Shown here: positions 1-8,144 of the stretch, piece after piece
Position numbering within the stretch: the stretch's first letter is position 1
How the letters are laid out: every line of letters begins with the position of its first letter
Assembly (NCBI GenBank): GCA_964546285.1
Contig: CAZJJK010000030.1
Span: forward strand, 1-29,525
DNA length: 29,525 nucleotides
Origin: CAZJJK01 sp964546285
GTDB lineage: Bacteria; Spirochaetota; Spirochaetia; Treponematales; Breznakiellaceae
Direction of reading: 5' to 3'
Position numbers and translations under genes: made by a program
Notes under the pieces: generated by a model
The model's database searches: none
What the model saw: only the letters and a program-made list of their open reading frames with translations
What the model was told of the DNA's origin: nothing

Positions 1-55
1 AACCTGCGACCTCCGGGTTATGAGCCCGACGAGCTGCCAACTGCTCTACCCTGCG
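1..55 (-). tRNA. Initiator tRNA-fMet (CAT), 5' part, cut by window edge
   Basis: Read on the minus strand this is the 5' two thirds of a tRNA: acceptor strand CGCAGGG (55-49), TA, D-stem GAGC/GCTC, then an anticodon arm with loop CTCATAA and anticodon CAT (22-20). The stem ends in three G-C pairs (GGG/CCC) flanking the loop, the hallmark of bacterial initiator tRNA, and the D-arm/anticodon region closely matches known fMet tRNAs. It begins with C at position 1, as initiators do. The T-arm and 3' acceptor strand lie outside the window, so the C1:A72 mismatch cannot be checked. Confidence 0.93.
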
Positions 56-61
56 TCGTAG

Positions 62-97
62 GGTGGAGAATATAAGGCCTATCCACCAAAGTGTCAA
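62..97 (-). promoter_or_regulatory. Sigma70-type promoter of the tRNA-fMet gene
   Basis: On the minus strand a perfect -35 box TTGACA (97-92) is followed by a 17-base spacer and a -10 box TATATT (74-69). Transcription would start near 62, only about 7 bases before the mature tRNA 5' end at 55. The strength fits a stable-RNA gene. Confidence 0.8.
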
Positions 98-197
98 GTG
101 GACGCGTTGGTTTATCCAACCCCAAACCACTGCAGAACCTCCGCCTTATAAACCGTTTTGAAAGGGATCCTTTATGGGCAAGGCCGATTGGCGCTGT

Positions 198-228
198 TTT
201 AAAATAATAATTCTATATTAAATATAGA
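198..228 (-). terminator. Possible AT-rich terminator after the sensor kinase
   Basis: A perfect inverted repeat TCTATAT-taa-ATATAGA (212-228) lies about 65 bases beyond the kinase stop codon. On the minus strand it is followed by a T-rich stretch (ATTATTATTTT). The stem is all A/T except one pair, so it would be weak. The palindrome could instead be a protein-binding site. Confidence 0.35.
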
Positions 229-291
229 TATGAAAGAAGTTCGAATCCGACGCCATAGAGAGCTGTGTGAGGTGTTCCCGTCAGTGTGTAG

Positions 292-1890
292 CTATAAGGG
301 GAATTCCAAATGACAATGCAGGCCATTCGTGGAAGCGAAACGAAGATGGCCATGGAGCTGGTCCTCAGCGATTAACAACGCGTTGCGTAGACCAATGCCG
401 GAATCACGGCGAAAATCAAAGGCGGGCGCGAGGCCTATGCCATTATCATGAACCACTAAGGCGACCTGGCCGCGGCCCGTCCGCAGGAGCCGGATGCTTA
501 CTCGAGCGTCGGAACGTTCGGCTGGAAAAGCGTGTTCCAGCGCGTTACCGACTAATTCCATAAGAATAAGGCCAAAGGGAAGGGCGATATCTAGGGAAGA
601 GGATATCTCCGTCAGATCGTAGGCGAAAGAAGCACGATGATGATTCACCGGTATGGAGCCCGCGCAAAAGGAAGCGAGATCCAAGGTATAAGAAGTGAGA
701 TCGATAGAAGCTAAATTGCTGGAATCGTACACTTGGCGCATAGCCAGCGACATCGCTTCAATTCGGTTCCTCATGGCCCTATATTTTTTGGTTAAGCCCT
801 CTCCGGCTTCTTCCTCTTCATACATCGCGATCAGAGAACTCATTATCTGCATATTGTTGATAGAACGATGATGTAGTTCGTGCAACAGGGTTTCTCGCTC
901 TTTGAGTAAGCGCCGCCGTTCGCGGTCAATCCGTTGACGTTCGCTGACATTCAGGTACATCTTGAAGATCGAAATTGAGGGGTCTTCCTCATCCATAATG
1001 GAACTGGCTGTAGCCAGGGTTTCTATTTGCGTGCCGTCGGCGGTTTTCAGCGTCCTCTCCACTGGTACGAGCGAGGCGTTTGGGTCAGCAAGCGCGTTTC
1101 CCTTTTTGAATTCCTCGGCAGATGAACTGGTATAAAAATTCTCAATAAGCTGTCCGCGAACATTTTCCACGCTTTGCCCTATTGTTTTCGAGAATTCCCG
1201 ATTACAGTCGGTTATACGTAAACCTTCTGGACTATCATGGAGAATGACATACATAACAGGGGCCTGGTCAAAAAGCGTCTGGTATCGTTTGCGGCTAGCC
1301 GTCAGCTTTTCAATGGCCCTTTTTAGGTCATTGATTACTACCTGAAGCGGCGCGACGCAGACTATTAAGCTGATACCAAGAATAAAGAGACGCGATATAG
1401 GCGGCGCTGACATGATAGGGGGCATCACACCGCCTGTTATCACATATAGCGCCATAGCCCCGTCGGCTATAAAGGTGGCTATCGCCAAACCCGCCATCCA
1501 ACGCATCCCAAGGAAAACGCCGGAAATCAGCACGCAGGATAATTGGAGCAGGATGTTTGTACTGTAAATTCCGCCCGACATGGCGATAACCAAGGTAGTG
1601 ATTATCCAATCAACGATGATGAAGAGCAAAACGCCGCTATGCGGCTTGCCTTTGAGCAAAAGCGCTCTCATGATAGCGACAAGTAAAAACAAAACAAAAA
1701 CGATGATTAAGCTGAGCGTTTTTTCGGCAAAGAAGAAGGCGGAGCCCAGCGCGGCTAGAAAAATGGCGATGTATAGATAGTATGATAAAATAGAAATAGC
1801 TCTGGCCATTCTTGTCATTTCCGGCGATTCCGGGAAGCTGGGGGTTTTCAGCCAAAAGTCTCGAAATTTTCGCCAAATAGAGTTGCCCAT
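292..1890 (-). CDS. Membrane-bound PAS sensor histidine kinase, HisKA_2 type
   Basis: About 532 residues. The N-terminal ~190 residues hold about six hydrophobic segments forming an integral-membrane sensor region of no family I can name. A short helical linker and a PAS domain follow (about 200-320; 'LFDQAPVMYVILHD'). The DHp segment 'LLHELHHRSINNMQ' is the HisKA_2 signature (usual form HHRVKNNLQ), with the candidate phospho-His in the HH pair near residue 340. The C-terminal HATPase domain has N-box 'ELVGNALEHAF' and G1 box 'DNGIGL'. I chose ATG at 1890 because GGAAGG precedes it; a GTG at 1905 extends the frame by five codons but has GGAG touching the start codon. No response regulator or output domain is adjacent, so it is an orphan here; such kinases often pair with stand-alone regulators. 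The signal sensed is unknown. Confidence 0.88.
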   Translation of the reverse strand: MGNSIWRKFRDFWLKTPSFPESPEMTRMARAISILSYYLYIAIFLAALGSAFFFAEKTLSLIIVFVLFLLVAIMRALLLKGKPHSGVLLFIIVDWIITTLVIAMSGGIYSTNILLQLSCVLISGVFLGMRWMAGLAIATFIADGAMALYVITGGVMPPIMSAPPISRLFILGISLIVCVAPLQVVINDLKRAIEKLTASRKRYQTLFDQAPVMYVILHDSPEGLRITDCNREFSKTIGQSVENVRGQLIENFYTSSSAEEFKKGNALADPNASLVPVERTLKTADGTQIETLATASSIMDEEDPSISIFKMYLNVSERQRIDRERRRLLKERETLLHELHHRSINNMQIMSSLIAMYEEEEAGEGLTKKYRAMRNRIEAMSLAMRQVYDSSNLASIDLTSYTLDLASFCAGSIPVNHHRASFAYDLTEISSSLDIALPFGLILMELVGNALEHAFPAERSDARVSIRLLRTGRGQVALVVHDNGIGLAPAFDFRRDSGIGLRNALLIAEDQLHGHLRFASTNGLHCHLEFPL

Positions 1891-2008
1891 AAGCCTTCCA
1901 CGCACTCCGAATCAGACACGATACATAAATTCTAAAAGACGACCATGTTTAGCTTAATAGCAATCCATCATAAATTGAATAGAAAATATAGAAGATAGGT
2001 CATTATCG

Positions 2009-2108
2009 NNNNNNNNNNNNNNNNNNNNNNNNNNNNNNNNNNNNNNNNNNNNNNNNNNNNNNNNNNNNNNNNNNNNNNNNNNNNNNNNNNNNNNNNNNNN
2101 NNNNNNNN
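2009..2108. other. Assembly gap (100 N) removing the ilvB 3' end
   Basis: Exactly 100 N, the conventional spacer for a gap of unknown size. IlvB sequence enters from the right and stops at residue 421. The left flank (1891-2008) holds no IlvB sequence, only an AT-rich intergenic stretch upstream of the kinase. The missing part must therefore exceed 100 bases. Confidence 0.97.
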
Positions 2109-3373
2109 ATAAAAGAGCGAGGCCGATTGAAGGGATAAAACTGGGCGGTCCACATTTGATGTTGCCCAACATCGGTTACGACGATGGCTTCCTCCCCAAG
2201 CAGCGCTCGAACTTTTTCCAAGATATAGCGGGGGTGTAGCGGTACCGACCGGGTGTGAGCCTCCGGCGCCAGTTTTTTCCATTCGGCTATTTCGCCGTTC
2301 CAGGCGGAAGCGACGCGTTTTGGTAGCTTGTCCAAAATGGTGTCCAGCGTCGCTTTCAAATCGCCAATAACCCATTGTTCCGAACGTACGTTTTTGTTTA
2401 TCTCCGCCGGATCTATATCCAGATGGAGGACTTTAGCGTTTGGCGCGAAGGTGTCCACCTTGCTTGTAACCCTGTCGGAGAAACGCGCGCCGATAGCTAT
2501 TACAAGATCGGCCTGTTGGATCGCCTTATTGGAGGCCCGGCTGCCATGCATGCCGACAAGGCCGGTGCAAAGCGGATGGTTGGAAGGAAAAGCGCCAAGA
2601 CCCATCAAGCTAAGACTTACCGGGGCTTGGAGCCGTTCGGCAAGGCCTTTCAAGCCGTCGCAGGCGTTAGAGATGATCACTCCGCCGCCCGCGTAGATGA
2701 CTGGCCGTTTAGCCGTCTTAATGAGTTCGATGGCGCCCTCGATGCTCTTAGCGTCACTGAAACGCCGTGCTACTCTCGTTCTTAAACGCTCGGCTCTAGC
2801 GGCGGCGGCTGACTCTAAATACGAGGGCAGGGCCGCGGAACCAGTTGAAGACGGCTCCCATTCAGCTAGGGCGGCGCTGACATCTTTTGGCACATCGATA
2901 AGAACCGGACCGGGGCGGCCGGATGACGCGACAAGAAAGGCTTCGCGTACGGTTTCGGCGATATCGGCGGCATCCTTAACAATCCAGTTGTATTTCACGA
3001 TCGGCATGGTGATGCCGGTGATGTCCACCTCCTGGAAACTATCCTTACCTATCAGCGTTGTCGGCACATTGCCGGTTATAGCGACTACCGGTACGGAATC
3101 CATATATGCTGTGGCTAGGCCTGTCACTAGATTGGTCGCTCCGGGGCCGGAGGTGGCCATGCAAACGCCAACCCTTCCCGTGGCGCGGGCGTACCCATCG
3201 GCGGCATGAGCCGCGTGTTGCTCATGGCTGGTCAGTATATGGCGGATTCTATCCTTATGCTTGAACAACTCATCGTAAATGTATAAAACCGCGCCGCCGG
3301 GAAAACCGAAAATCGTATCAACGCCCTGCTGGATTAATGATTCAATTAAAATATAAGACCCTGAATATTTCAT
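2109..3373 (-). CDS. ilvB: Acetohydroxyacid synthase large subunit IlvB, 3' end missing in gap
   Basis: Catalyses the thiamine-diphosphate-dependent condensation of pyruvate with pyruvate or 2-oxobutyrate, the first common step of valine, leucine and isoleucine synthesis. The visible 421 residues cover the N-terminal TPP-binding (pyrimidine) domain, with the catalytic Glu in 'SHEQHAAHAADGYARATG' (E51), and the central domain ('VIYAGGG', 'DLVIAIGARFSDRVT'). The start of the C-terminal TPP domain is seen ('VVTDVGQHQMWTAQFY'). The family is usually about 560-590 residues, so roughly 150, including the GDGxF...N Mg-TPP motif, are lost in the gap. Start ATG at 3373 follows AAGGAG by six bases. It lies 28 bases after leuB, the last visible gene of the branched-chain run. 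Its small subunit ilvN is 4.8 kb upstream rather than adjacent. Confidence 0.96.
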
Positions 3374-3385
3374 AGTCAGCTCCTT

Positions 3386-3402
3386 AGCGCGTGTGTCGCG
3401 CT
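3386..3402 (-). promoter_or_regulatory. Hairpin in the leuB-ilvB junction
   Basis: AGCGCG-acaca-CGCGCT forms a 6-bp GC-rich stem with a 5-base loop. It overlaps the leuB stop codon and ends three bases before the ilvB Shine-Dalgarno (AAGGAG). There is no T-tract, so it is not a terminator; it could affect mRNA stability or translation of ilvB. Confidence 0.4.
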
Positions 3403-4550
3403 CACTCTATAGATTCCAAGGCTTCAAGCACGGCCTGTCCCATAGCCTTTGTCCCAACCAGCTTTTCGTTCATCGCGCCGCTTTCTTCCTTAGTGCGGCT
3501 GGCTATATCTTTGGTCCGATATCCCCGGTCCAGCGCGGCGAAAACCGCGGCTTCAACGACAGCCGCTTCTTTTTCCAAGCCAAGCGAATAGCGAAGCATC
3601 ATAGCCGCCGAAAGGATGGTGGCTAAAGGATTTGCCACATCCTTACCGGCTATATCGGGAGCGGAACCGTGGATCGGTTCATATAAACCCATAGTCGTGG
3701 TTTTCCCGCTAGCCTCCGACGCTTTACCGCCTATACTGGCCGATGCCAACATGCCGATGGAGCCTGTCAGCACGGACGCTTCATCGGACAGGATATCGCC
3801 AAACAAGTTGCTGGTGACGATAACATCGAACTGACCGGGAGCGCGAATCAGCTGCATGGCGCAGTTATCCACATACATATAATTTGTCTCTATGTCCGGA
3901 TAGTCTTTAGCTACGACGGCGGCCACTTCTCGCCAAAGCCGCGATGATTCCAGCACGTTGGCCTTGTCCACCACGCACAGCCTTTTACGGCGGCCGGCGG
4001 CGGCGCGGTAAGCGGCTCGTAAAACCCGTTCAATTTCATTCACGGAGTAGCGTTCCGTATCATAGGCTTCTTTGCCGTCTTGGGAGCGGCCGCGTTCGCC
4101 AAAGTAGAGCCCTCCGGTAAGCTCGCGGACTATAAGGAGATCAAAAGAGGCCTTACCCTCATGATGACTAGCTCTAAGGACTTCATCCTTAAGGGGACAG
4201 GCGGCCCTAAGCTGAGGCAGTAAGCTGGCGGGACGTAAATTGGCGTATACGCTTAAGCCGGCGCGGAGCCCAAGCAGCGCTCGTTCCGGCCTAAGATGGC
4301 CGGGCAGAGTCTCCCATTTAGGCCCGCCAACAGCGCCTAGGAGGACCGCGTCGCATTGCTTAGCGGCTTCCAGGGTGCCTTCCGGCAGCGGTTCGCCCGT
4401 TTCGTCAATAGCTCGTCCGCCAGCTAAAAGTTCCACGTAATTGAAGACATGGCCGAAACGATCGCCCAGCGCGTCCAGGACGCTGATCGCCTCGGCTGTC
4501 ACATCCGGCCCTATGCCGTCCCCGGGAATGGTCGCTATGGAATAATTCAT
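3402..4550 (-). CDS. leuB: 3-isopropylmalate dehydrogenase LeuB
   Basis: Oxidative decarboxylation of (2R,3S)-3-isopropylmalate to 2-oxoisocaproate with NAD+, the third leucine-specific step; in citramalate pathways the same enzyme usually also handles erythro-3-methylmalate for isoleucine. The 382-residue frame shows the family N-terminus 'IPGDGIGPDV', the substrate-binding stretch 'IVRELTGGLYFGERGR', and the C-terminal 'HGSAPDIAGKDVANPLATI' metal/NAD region. Length is slightly above the usual 350-370. ATG at 4550 follows AGGAG by five bases. The upstream cimA stop is only 8 bases away, so the two are co-transcribed and probably translationally coupled. Confidence 0.96.
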   Translation of the reverse strand: MNYSIATIPGDGIGPDVTAEAISVLDALGDRFGHVFNYVELLAGGRAIDETGEPLPEGTLEAAKQCDAVLLGAVGGPKWETLPGHLRPERALLGLRAGLSVYANLRPASLLPQLRAACPLKDEVLRASHHEGKASFDLLIVRELTGGLYFGERGRSQDGKEAYDTERYSVNEIERVLRAAYRAAAGRRKRLCVVDKANVLESSRLWREVAAVVAKDYPDIETNYMYVDNCAMQLIRAPGQFDVIVTSNLFGDILSDEASVLTGSIGMLASASIGGKASEASGKTTTMGLYEPIHGSAPDIAGKDVANPLATILSAAMMLRYSLGLEKEAAVVEAAVFAALDRGYRTKDIASRTKEESGAMNEKLVGTKAMGQAVLEALESIE

Positions 4551-4558
4551 GCTAACTC

Positions 4559-6193
4559 CTATAAATACGGTTTGAATCTACGTTCAATATCCTGGATCAA
4601 TTTATACTCAATGGCGTCAACTAAGGCTGCCCGGCTAGCCTCAATTATGTCAGCCGAAACGCCGACTGTAGTCCAGTTCTGATGGCCGTCGGTGGATTCT
4701 ATCAGAACCCGCACCTTAGCGGCGGTAGCGTCTTTTCCGTCTATGACGCGAACCTTATAATCCGATAGGCGAACTTTAGCTAACTCCGGGTAGAAACGTT
4801 CCAGCGCTCGGCGCAGAGCCCCGTCCAAAGCGTTGACCGGACCATCACCCTCGGCGGCGGCGATTTCCGTTATGCCGTCCACCCGGACCTTAGCCCAGGC
4901 GTTTGAACAGGATGCGGGTTCGCTTGATGGGTGCTCGCTGACGACACGGTAGCGCTCTATGGAAAAGAGGGGTTTATATCGATTCAATTCTCTCCGCACT
5001 AAAAGCTCAAAGCTGGCGTCCGCGCCCTCAAATTGCCAGCCGACCGCTTCCAATTCCTTTAGTTTGGCGGATACGGCGGCTACAGCCGGATGGTCTTTCG
5101 TTATGGAAGGATCAACCTTCTTGGACCGTTCGGCTATAGCTGAGCGTCCGCCAACCTCGCTCATAAGGAAGCGCCGGTCGTTTCCAACTTTGGCGGGATC
5201 GATATGTTCAAAAGAAGCACGAACTTTGAGTATGCCGTCGGCATGCATTCCAGCCTTATGCGCGAAAGCCCTGTCCCCCACATATGGCATCCCATCTGGA
5301 ATCGCAACATTCGCTATCTCCGCTACTCGCCTGGTTATATCCGATAAGAGCTCCAGACGGCCCTCCGGCAGGCAGCGCAGGCCAAGTTTCAACTCCAGGC
5401 TGGGAATTATGGCGGCGAGAGCCGCGTTTCCGCAGCGCTCGCCAAAGCCCACCAGCGTACCCTGCACATGGCGAGCGCCGGCCTTCACCGCCATAACTGA
5501 ATTCGCCTCGGCCATGCCGGAATCATTATGGGTATGTATTCCGATAAGCGCCGGTTTTTTCCCGGAGCCTGTTTCCGAAGCGGCAAGCGCCACGGCTTCC
5601 TTAACGGCTTCCTGAATATAGTCAGGGAAGCCGCCCCCATTGGTATCACAGAGAACGAGGCGGTCCGCGCCCGCCGTCAGCGCCGCGCGGAGCGTGCCGA
5701 GAGCGTAATCGTGGTTGGCCTTTAGCCCGTCAAAATAATGCTCCGCGTCAAAGATGACGGATTTACCGGCGTCCTTGAAGAAAGCGACGGTATCATGGAT
5801 CATAGCCAGATTCTCTTCCAGGCTGACCTTAAGGACTTCCTCGGCGTGTAGATCCCAGCTCTTGCCAAAGAGCGTGATGGCGTCGGTACCGGCGGCGAGT
5901 AGGCTTTTCACGTTAGCGTCCTCAGACGCTTTTATACCCTTTTTCCGTGTGGCGCCGAAGGCGCAGAGCTTCGCCGTCTTAAGGTCCAATTCTTTAGCCA
6001 TGCGGAAGAATTCCAAATCCTTTGGATTAGACCCTGGGTTGCCGGCTTCTATCCAGGCTATACCCAGCTCATCCAAAGCCTTAGCTACCGCCAATTTATC
6101 TCTAACCGAAAACGCGACTCCCTCGCTTTGAGCGCCGTCGCGCAGGGTGGTGTCAAATATCTCGATATCGGGCGCGAAAACCTTATTAGACAC
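4559..6193 (-). CDS. cimA: (R)-citramalate synthase CimA
   Basis: A LeuA-fold enzyme, 544 residues, condensing pyruvate with acetyl-CoA to (R)-citramalate, the entry to threonine-independent isoleucine synthesis. Evidence: HMGL-like TIM barrel with 'IFDTTLRDGAQSEG' near residues 13-25 (the GAQ-EG form with 'EAGNPGSNPKD' is typical of the citramalate synthase subfamily, against DGEQAPG in LeuA), metal ligands in 'HTHNDSGMA', 'GFGERCGNA', then a C-terminal LeuA-type allosteric/dimer domain ('RVDGITEIAAAEGDGPVNALDGALR'). Start is GTG at 6193, preceded by AAAGGAGG inside leuA; the frame overlaps the leuA stop by 8 bases (GTGTCTAA), indicating coupling. The neighbouring leuA shows the two paralogues have separate roles. 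Homocitrate synthase is a less likely alternative. Confidence 0.9.
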   Translation of the reverse strand: MSNKVFAPDIEIFDTTLRDGAQSEGVAFSVRDKLAVAKALDELGIAWIEAGNPGSNPKDLEFFRMAKELDLKTAKLCAFGATRKKGIKASEDANVKSLLAAGTDAITLFGKSWDLHAEEVLKVSLEENLAMIHDTVAFFKDAGKSVIFDAEHYFDGLKANHDYALGTLRAALTAGADRLVLCDTNGGGFPDYIQEAVKEAVALAASETGSGKKPALIGIHTHNDSGMAEANSVMAVKAGARHVQGTLVGFGERCGNAALAAIIPSLELKLGLRCLPEGRLELLSDITRRVAEIANVAIPDGMPYVGDRAFAHKAGMHADGILKVRASFEHIDPAKVGNDRRFLMSEVGGRSAIAERSKKVDPSITKDHPAVAAVSAKLKELEAVGWQFEGADASFELLVRRELNRYKPLFSIERYRVVSEHPSSEPASCSNAWAKVRVDGITEIAAAEGDGPVNALDGALRRALERFYPELAKVRLSDYKVRVIDGKDATAAKVRVLIESTDGHQNWTTVGVSADIIEASRAALVDAIEYKLIQDIERRFKPYL

Positions 6194-7772
6194 TCGATTC
6201 CTCCTTTAGCTTTTCAACTTGTTCGGCTGAAGCCCTGCCATTGCCGCCATTTAGGACAGCGGTTAGCTCCCATTCCATGGCGTTTATGGCGGCGATATAG
6301 GCTTTGATAGTGGATTCGATTATGTCGGTGGATAAGCCGCGGCCGTTCCAGCGCCGTCCGTCAAAGCCAATCTTTACGGTCGCTTCTCCCTGAGCGTCTT
6401 CACCGCCGGTCACGGCGTCTAACTCATAGGACTCAAGGTCCACGTCTTTTCCGACTATCTCGTTGATAGCTTTGAAGGCGGCGTCAATCGGGCCATCGCC
6501 GATAGCGGCTTTTTCCAGCACCGCGCCATCCTGGCGAATCAAACGTATGGTGCTGGTAGCGCTAAGACTGGAACCGGAATTCACTACCCAGCGGTCTAAC
6601 TTATAGGTTTCCGGTACCGCGGCGGCCGCGCCGGCGATCATCGCTTCCAAATCGCGGTCGCTGACGGTTTTTTTCTTATCGGCTAGAACTTTAAACTGGG
6701 CGAAAGCCCCTTCTACCGCTTCCGGGCTTAGGGTAAAGCCAAGATCGCTCAGCCTTTCCTCAAAAGCGTGGCGGCCGGAATGTTTACCCAAAACCATACG
6801 GTTACGCGGTAGACCGACTGATTCGGGCGTCATTATTTCATAGGTGGCCCGATTGGCCATAACGCCATGCTGATGGATGCCGGCTTCATGCGCGAAGGCG
6901 TTTTCGCCGACTATGGCCTTATTGGGCTGAACCCGGATGCCGGTAACCTTGCTGACTAGGCGGCTCGCCGCGTATATCTGCGTGTTGTCCACCCGGCAGT
7001 CAAGCCCTAAAAGTTCCTTGCGGGTTCTCAAGCTCATCACAAGCTCTTCCAAAGAGGCGTTTCCGGCGCGCTCGCCTAGGCCGTTAATGGTGCATTCCAG
7101 CTGGTCGGCGCCAGCTATAGCCGCTTCCAGGCTGTTAGCGACAGCCAGCCCTAAATCGTTATGACAATGGACGGATATCGCCGCTTTAGCGATATTTGGG
7201 GTGTGCGCCTTTACATAGGCTACCAATTTGCCGAATTCACTCGGTAGGGCGTACCCGACGGTGTCCGGAATATTAACCGTCGTGGCTCCGGCCTCAATAA
7301 CCGCGAAAAAAACCGCGCAGAGGAAATCGGGATCGCTGCGTGACGCGTCCTCAGCGGAAAATTCCACATCGGGACAGTATTTTTTGGCATAGCTTACCGC
7401 GGCTACCGCTCTTTCCAAAACCTTATCCGGGCTCATTTTCAGTTTATATTCCATGTGGATGGGCGAGGTGGCGATAAAGGTATGTATGCGCGGTCGTTCG
7501 GCGGTTTTCAAAGCTTCCCAACCAGCGTCTATGTCTTTTTCCAAAGCCCGGCATAAACCGGCGACCGAGGAGTTTTTAATAAGCTGGGCAACCGCCTTGA
7601 CAGCCTTAAGATCGCCCGGGCTGGCGGCTGGAAACCCCGCTTCCATAACATCCACGCCCATGCGTTCCAACTGTTTAGCGACTTCCACTTTTTCCTGTAA
7701 ATTCATGGAACAACCGGGAGCTTGTTCTCCATCGCGGAGAGTGGTATCAAAAATCGAAATTGTACGGGCCAT
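6186..7772 (-). CDS. leuA: 2-isopropylmalate synthase LeuA
   Basis: Condenses 2-oxoisovalerate with acetyl-CoA, the committed step of leucine synthesis. 528 residues: catalytic barrel with 'DTTLRDGEQAPGCSM' near residues 9-23, 'VHCHNDLGLAVANS' (metal-binding His pair), 'NGLGERAGNASLEE', then the 'AFAHEAGIHQHGV' subdomain and a C-terminal leucine-binding regulatory domain from about residue 390 ('AAIGDGPIDAAFKAINEIVG'). Length matches the bacterial LeuA1 type. ATG at 7772 follows AAGGAGG with a 5-base spacer. It is the first gene after a 372-base structured leader with a small ORF and a long hairpin, so expression is likely controlled there. Its product, after isomerisation by LeuCD (not in this window), goes to LeuB. 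Confidence 0.96.
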   Translation of the reverse strand: MARTISIFDTTLRDGEQAPGCSMNLQEKVEVAKQLERMGVDVMEAGFPAASPGDLKAVKAVAQLIKNSSVAGLCRALEKDIDAGWEALKTAERPRIHTFIATSPIHMEYKLKMSPDKVLERAVAAVSYAKKYCPDVEFSAEDASRSDPDFLCAVFFAVIEAGATTVNIPDTVGYALPSEFGKLVAYVKAHTPNIAKAAISVHCHNDLGLAVANSLEAAIAGADQLECTINGLGERAGNASLEELVMSLRTRKELLGLDCRVDNTQIYAASRLVSKVTGIRVQPNKAIVGENAFAHEAGIHQHGVMANRATYEIMTPESVGLPRNRMVLGKHSGRHAFEERLSDLGFTLSPEAVEGAFAQFKVLADKKKTVSDRDLEAMIAGAAAAVPETYKLDRWVVNSGSSLSATSTIRLIRQDGAVLEKAAIGDGPIDAAFKAINEIVGKDVDLESYELDAVTGGEDAQGEATVKIGFDGRRWNGRGLSTDIIESTIKAYIAAINAMEWELTAVLNGGNGRASAEQVEKLKEESSV

Positions 7773-7797
7773 CGCGGCCTCCTTAATTGTTTGGTTT

Positions 7798-7855
7798 GCC
7801 GGCCATAACGCTCAGCGGATAGCTTCTCGGTTTAACGCTAAGCGCGGCGGCCGGC
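7798..7855 (-). promoter_or_regulatory. Long hairpin between leader ORF stop and leuA ribosome site
   Basis: On the minus strand GCCGGCC (7855-7849) pairs with GGCCGGC (7804-7798). Inside it GCTTAGCG (7843-7836) pairs with CGCTGAGC (7817-7810) with one G-T wobble, leaving a 5/5 internal loop and an 18-base apical loop. It starts one base after the small-ORF stop codon and ends 13 bases before the leuA AAGGAGG. No T-tract follows, so it is not an intrinsic terminator; a translational or antitermination role is more plausible. Only manual pairing was done. Confidence 0.55.
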
Positions 7856-7856
7856 C

Positions 7857-8003
7857 TCAGCTGACAGGTGTGCGTTGAACGGAGCGGAACGCGCGGGCGC
7901 CGGACCTTGTCACGACGTCCGCGCCTTCTAGAGACCAAAGGCTGACCCGAAGGCCGCTAAGGGACAAAGCCGCACATATTGTTTTCTTGTATTGAATTGA
8001 CAT
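7857..8003 (-). CDS. Small leader ORF (48 aa) upstream of leuA
   Basis: ATG at 8003 is preceded by a full AAGGAGG (8014-8008) with a 4-base spacer, as strong as the sites of the real genes nearby. The 48-codon frame starts MSIQYKKTICAAL and ends RTPVS. Residues 13-25 contain five Leu codons (TTG, CTT, CTT, CTT, CTA) in 13 positions, which would suit a leucine-sensing leader peptide, though there is no uninterrupted Leu run as in enterobacterial LeuL. An internal hairpin GGCGC(C)GGAC/GTCCGCGCC (7896-7925) could compete with other foldings. The stop lies directly before the long hairpin ahead of leuA. No homologue is recognised. The peptide may be non-functional as a protein, with only its translation mattering. 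Confidence 0.45.
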   Translation of the reverse strand: MSIQYKKTICAALSLSGLRVSLWSLEGADVVTRSGARAFRSVQRTPVS

Positions 8004-8007
8004 AAAG

Positions 8008-8031
8008 CCTCCTTCACGCCGTCACGGCGTG
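8008..8031 (-). promoter_or_regulatory. Palindromic hairpin abutting the leader ORF ribosome site
   Basis: CACGCCGT-G-ACGGCGTG (8031-8015) is a perfect 8-bp inverted repeat around one base, ending at the first base of AAGGAGG (8014-8008). As RNA it would present or shield the ribosome site; as DNA it could be an operator. Further upstream on the same strand CCCTCCT (about 8069-8063) is complementary to AGGAGG, so it could sequester this site or the leuA site. Confidence 0.45.
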
Positions 8032-8083
8032 ATTGGAATTGGGAATAAGGCACCTCACGGCAGGAGGGAGACGAATACACCGG

Positions 8084-8106
8084 AACAAAGACGGCTTTTG
8101 CCGTCT
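8084..8106 (-). terminator. Intrinsic terminator or attenuator after ilvN
   Basis: AGACGGC-aaaa-GCCGTCT (8106-8089) forms a 7-bp stem with a tetraloop, followed on the minus strand by TTTGTT. It lies about 40 bases after the ilvN stop and before the leuA leader. I found no good sigma70 promoter between it and the leader ORF, so leuA transcription may depend on partial read-through. Confidence 0.65.
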
Positions 8107-8144
8107 GGTTTCGGCGTCATCAACCCGGTAAGCGCGGGTGCCGG

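Noticed and set aside
232..256. GTTCGAATCC, a tRNA T-loop-like string on the plus strand near the fMet gene
   Set aside because: The flanking five bases on each side do not pair (AGAAG against CCGAC) and no anticodon arm or acceptor strand is present upstream; taken as chance.
2375..2785. Open frames on the plus strand opposite ilvB, leuB, cimA and leuA
   Set aside because: They are antisense to strong conserved enzymes, lack ribosome sites and show no domain features.
7798..8031. T-box riboswitch or leucine riboswitch upstream of leuA
   Set aside because: No T-box sequence (AGGGTGG-ACCGCG type) and no terminator/antiterminator with a T-tract before leuA; described instead as an unclassified leader.
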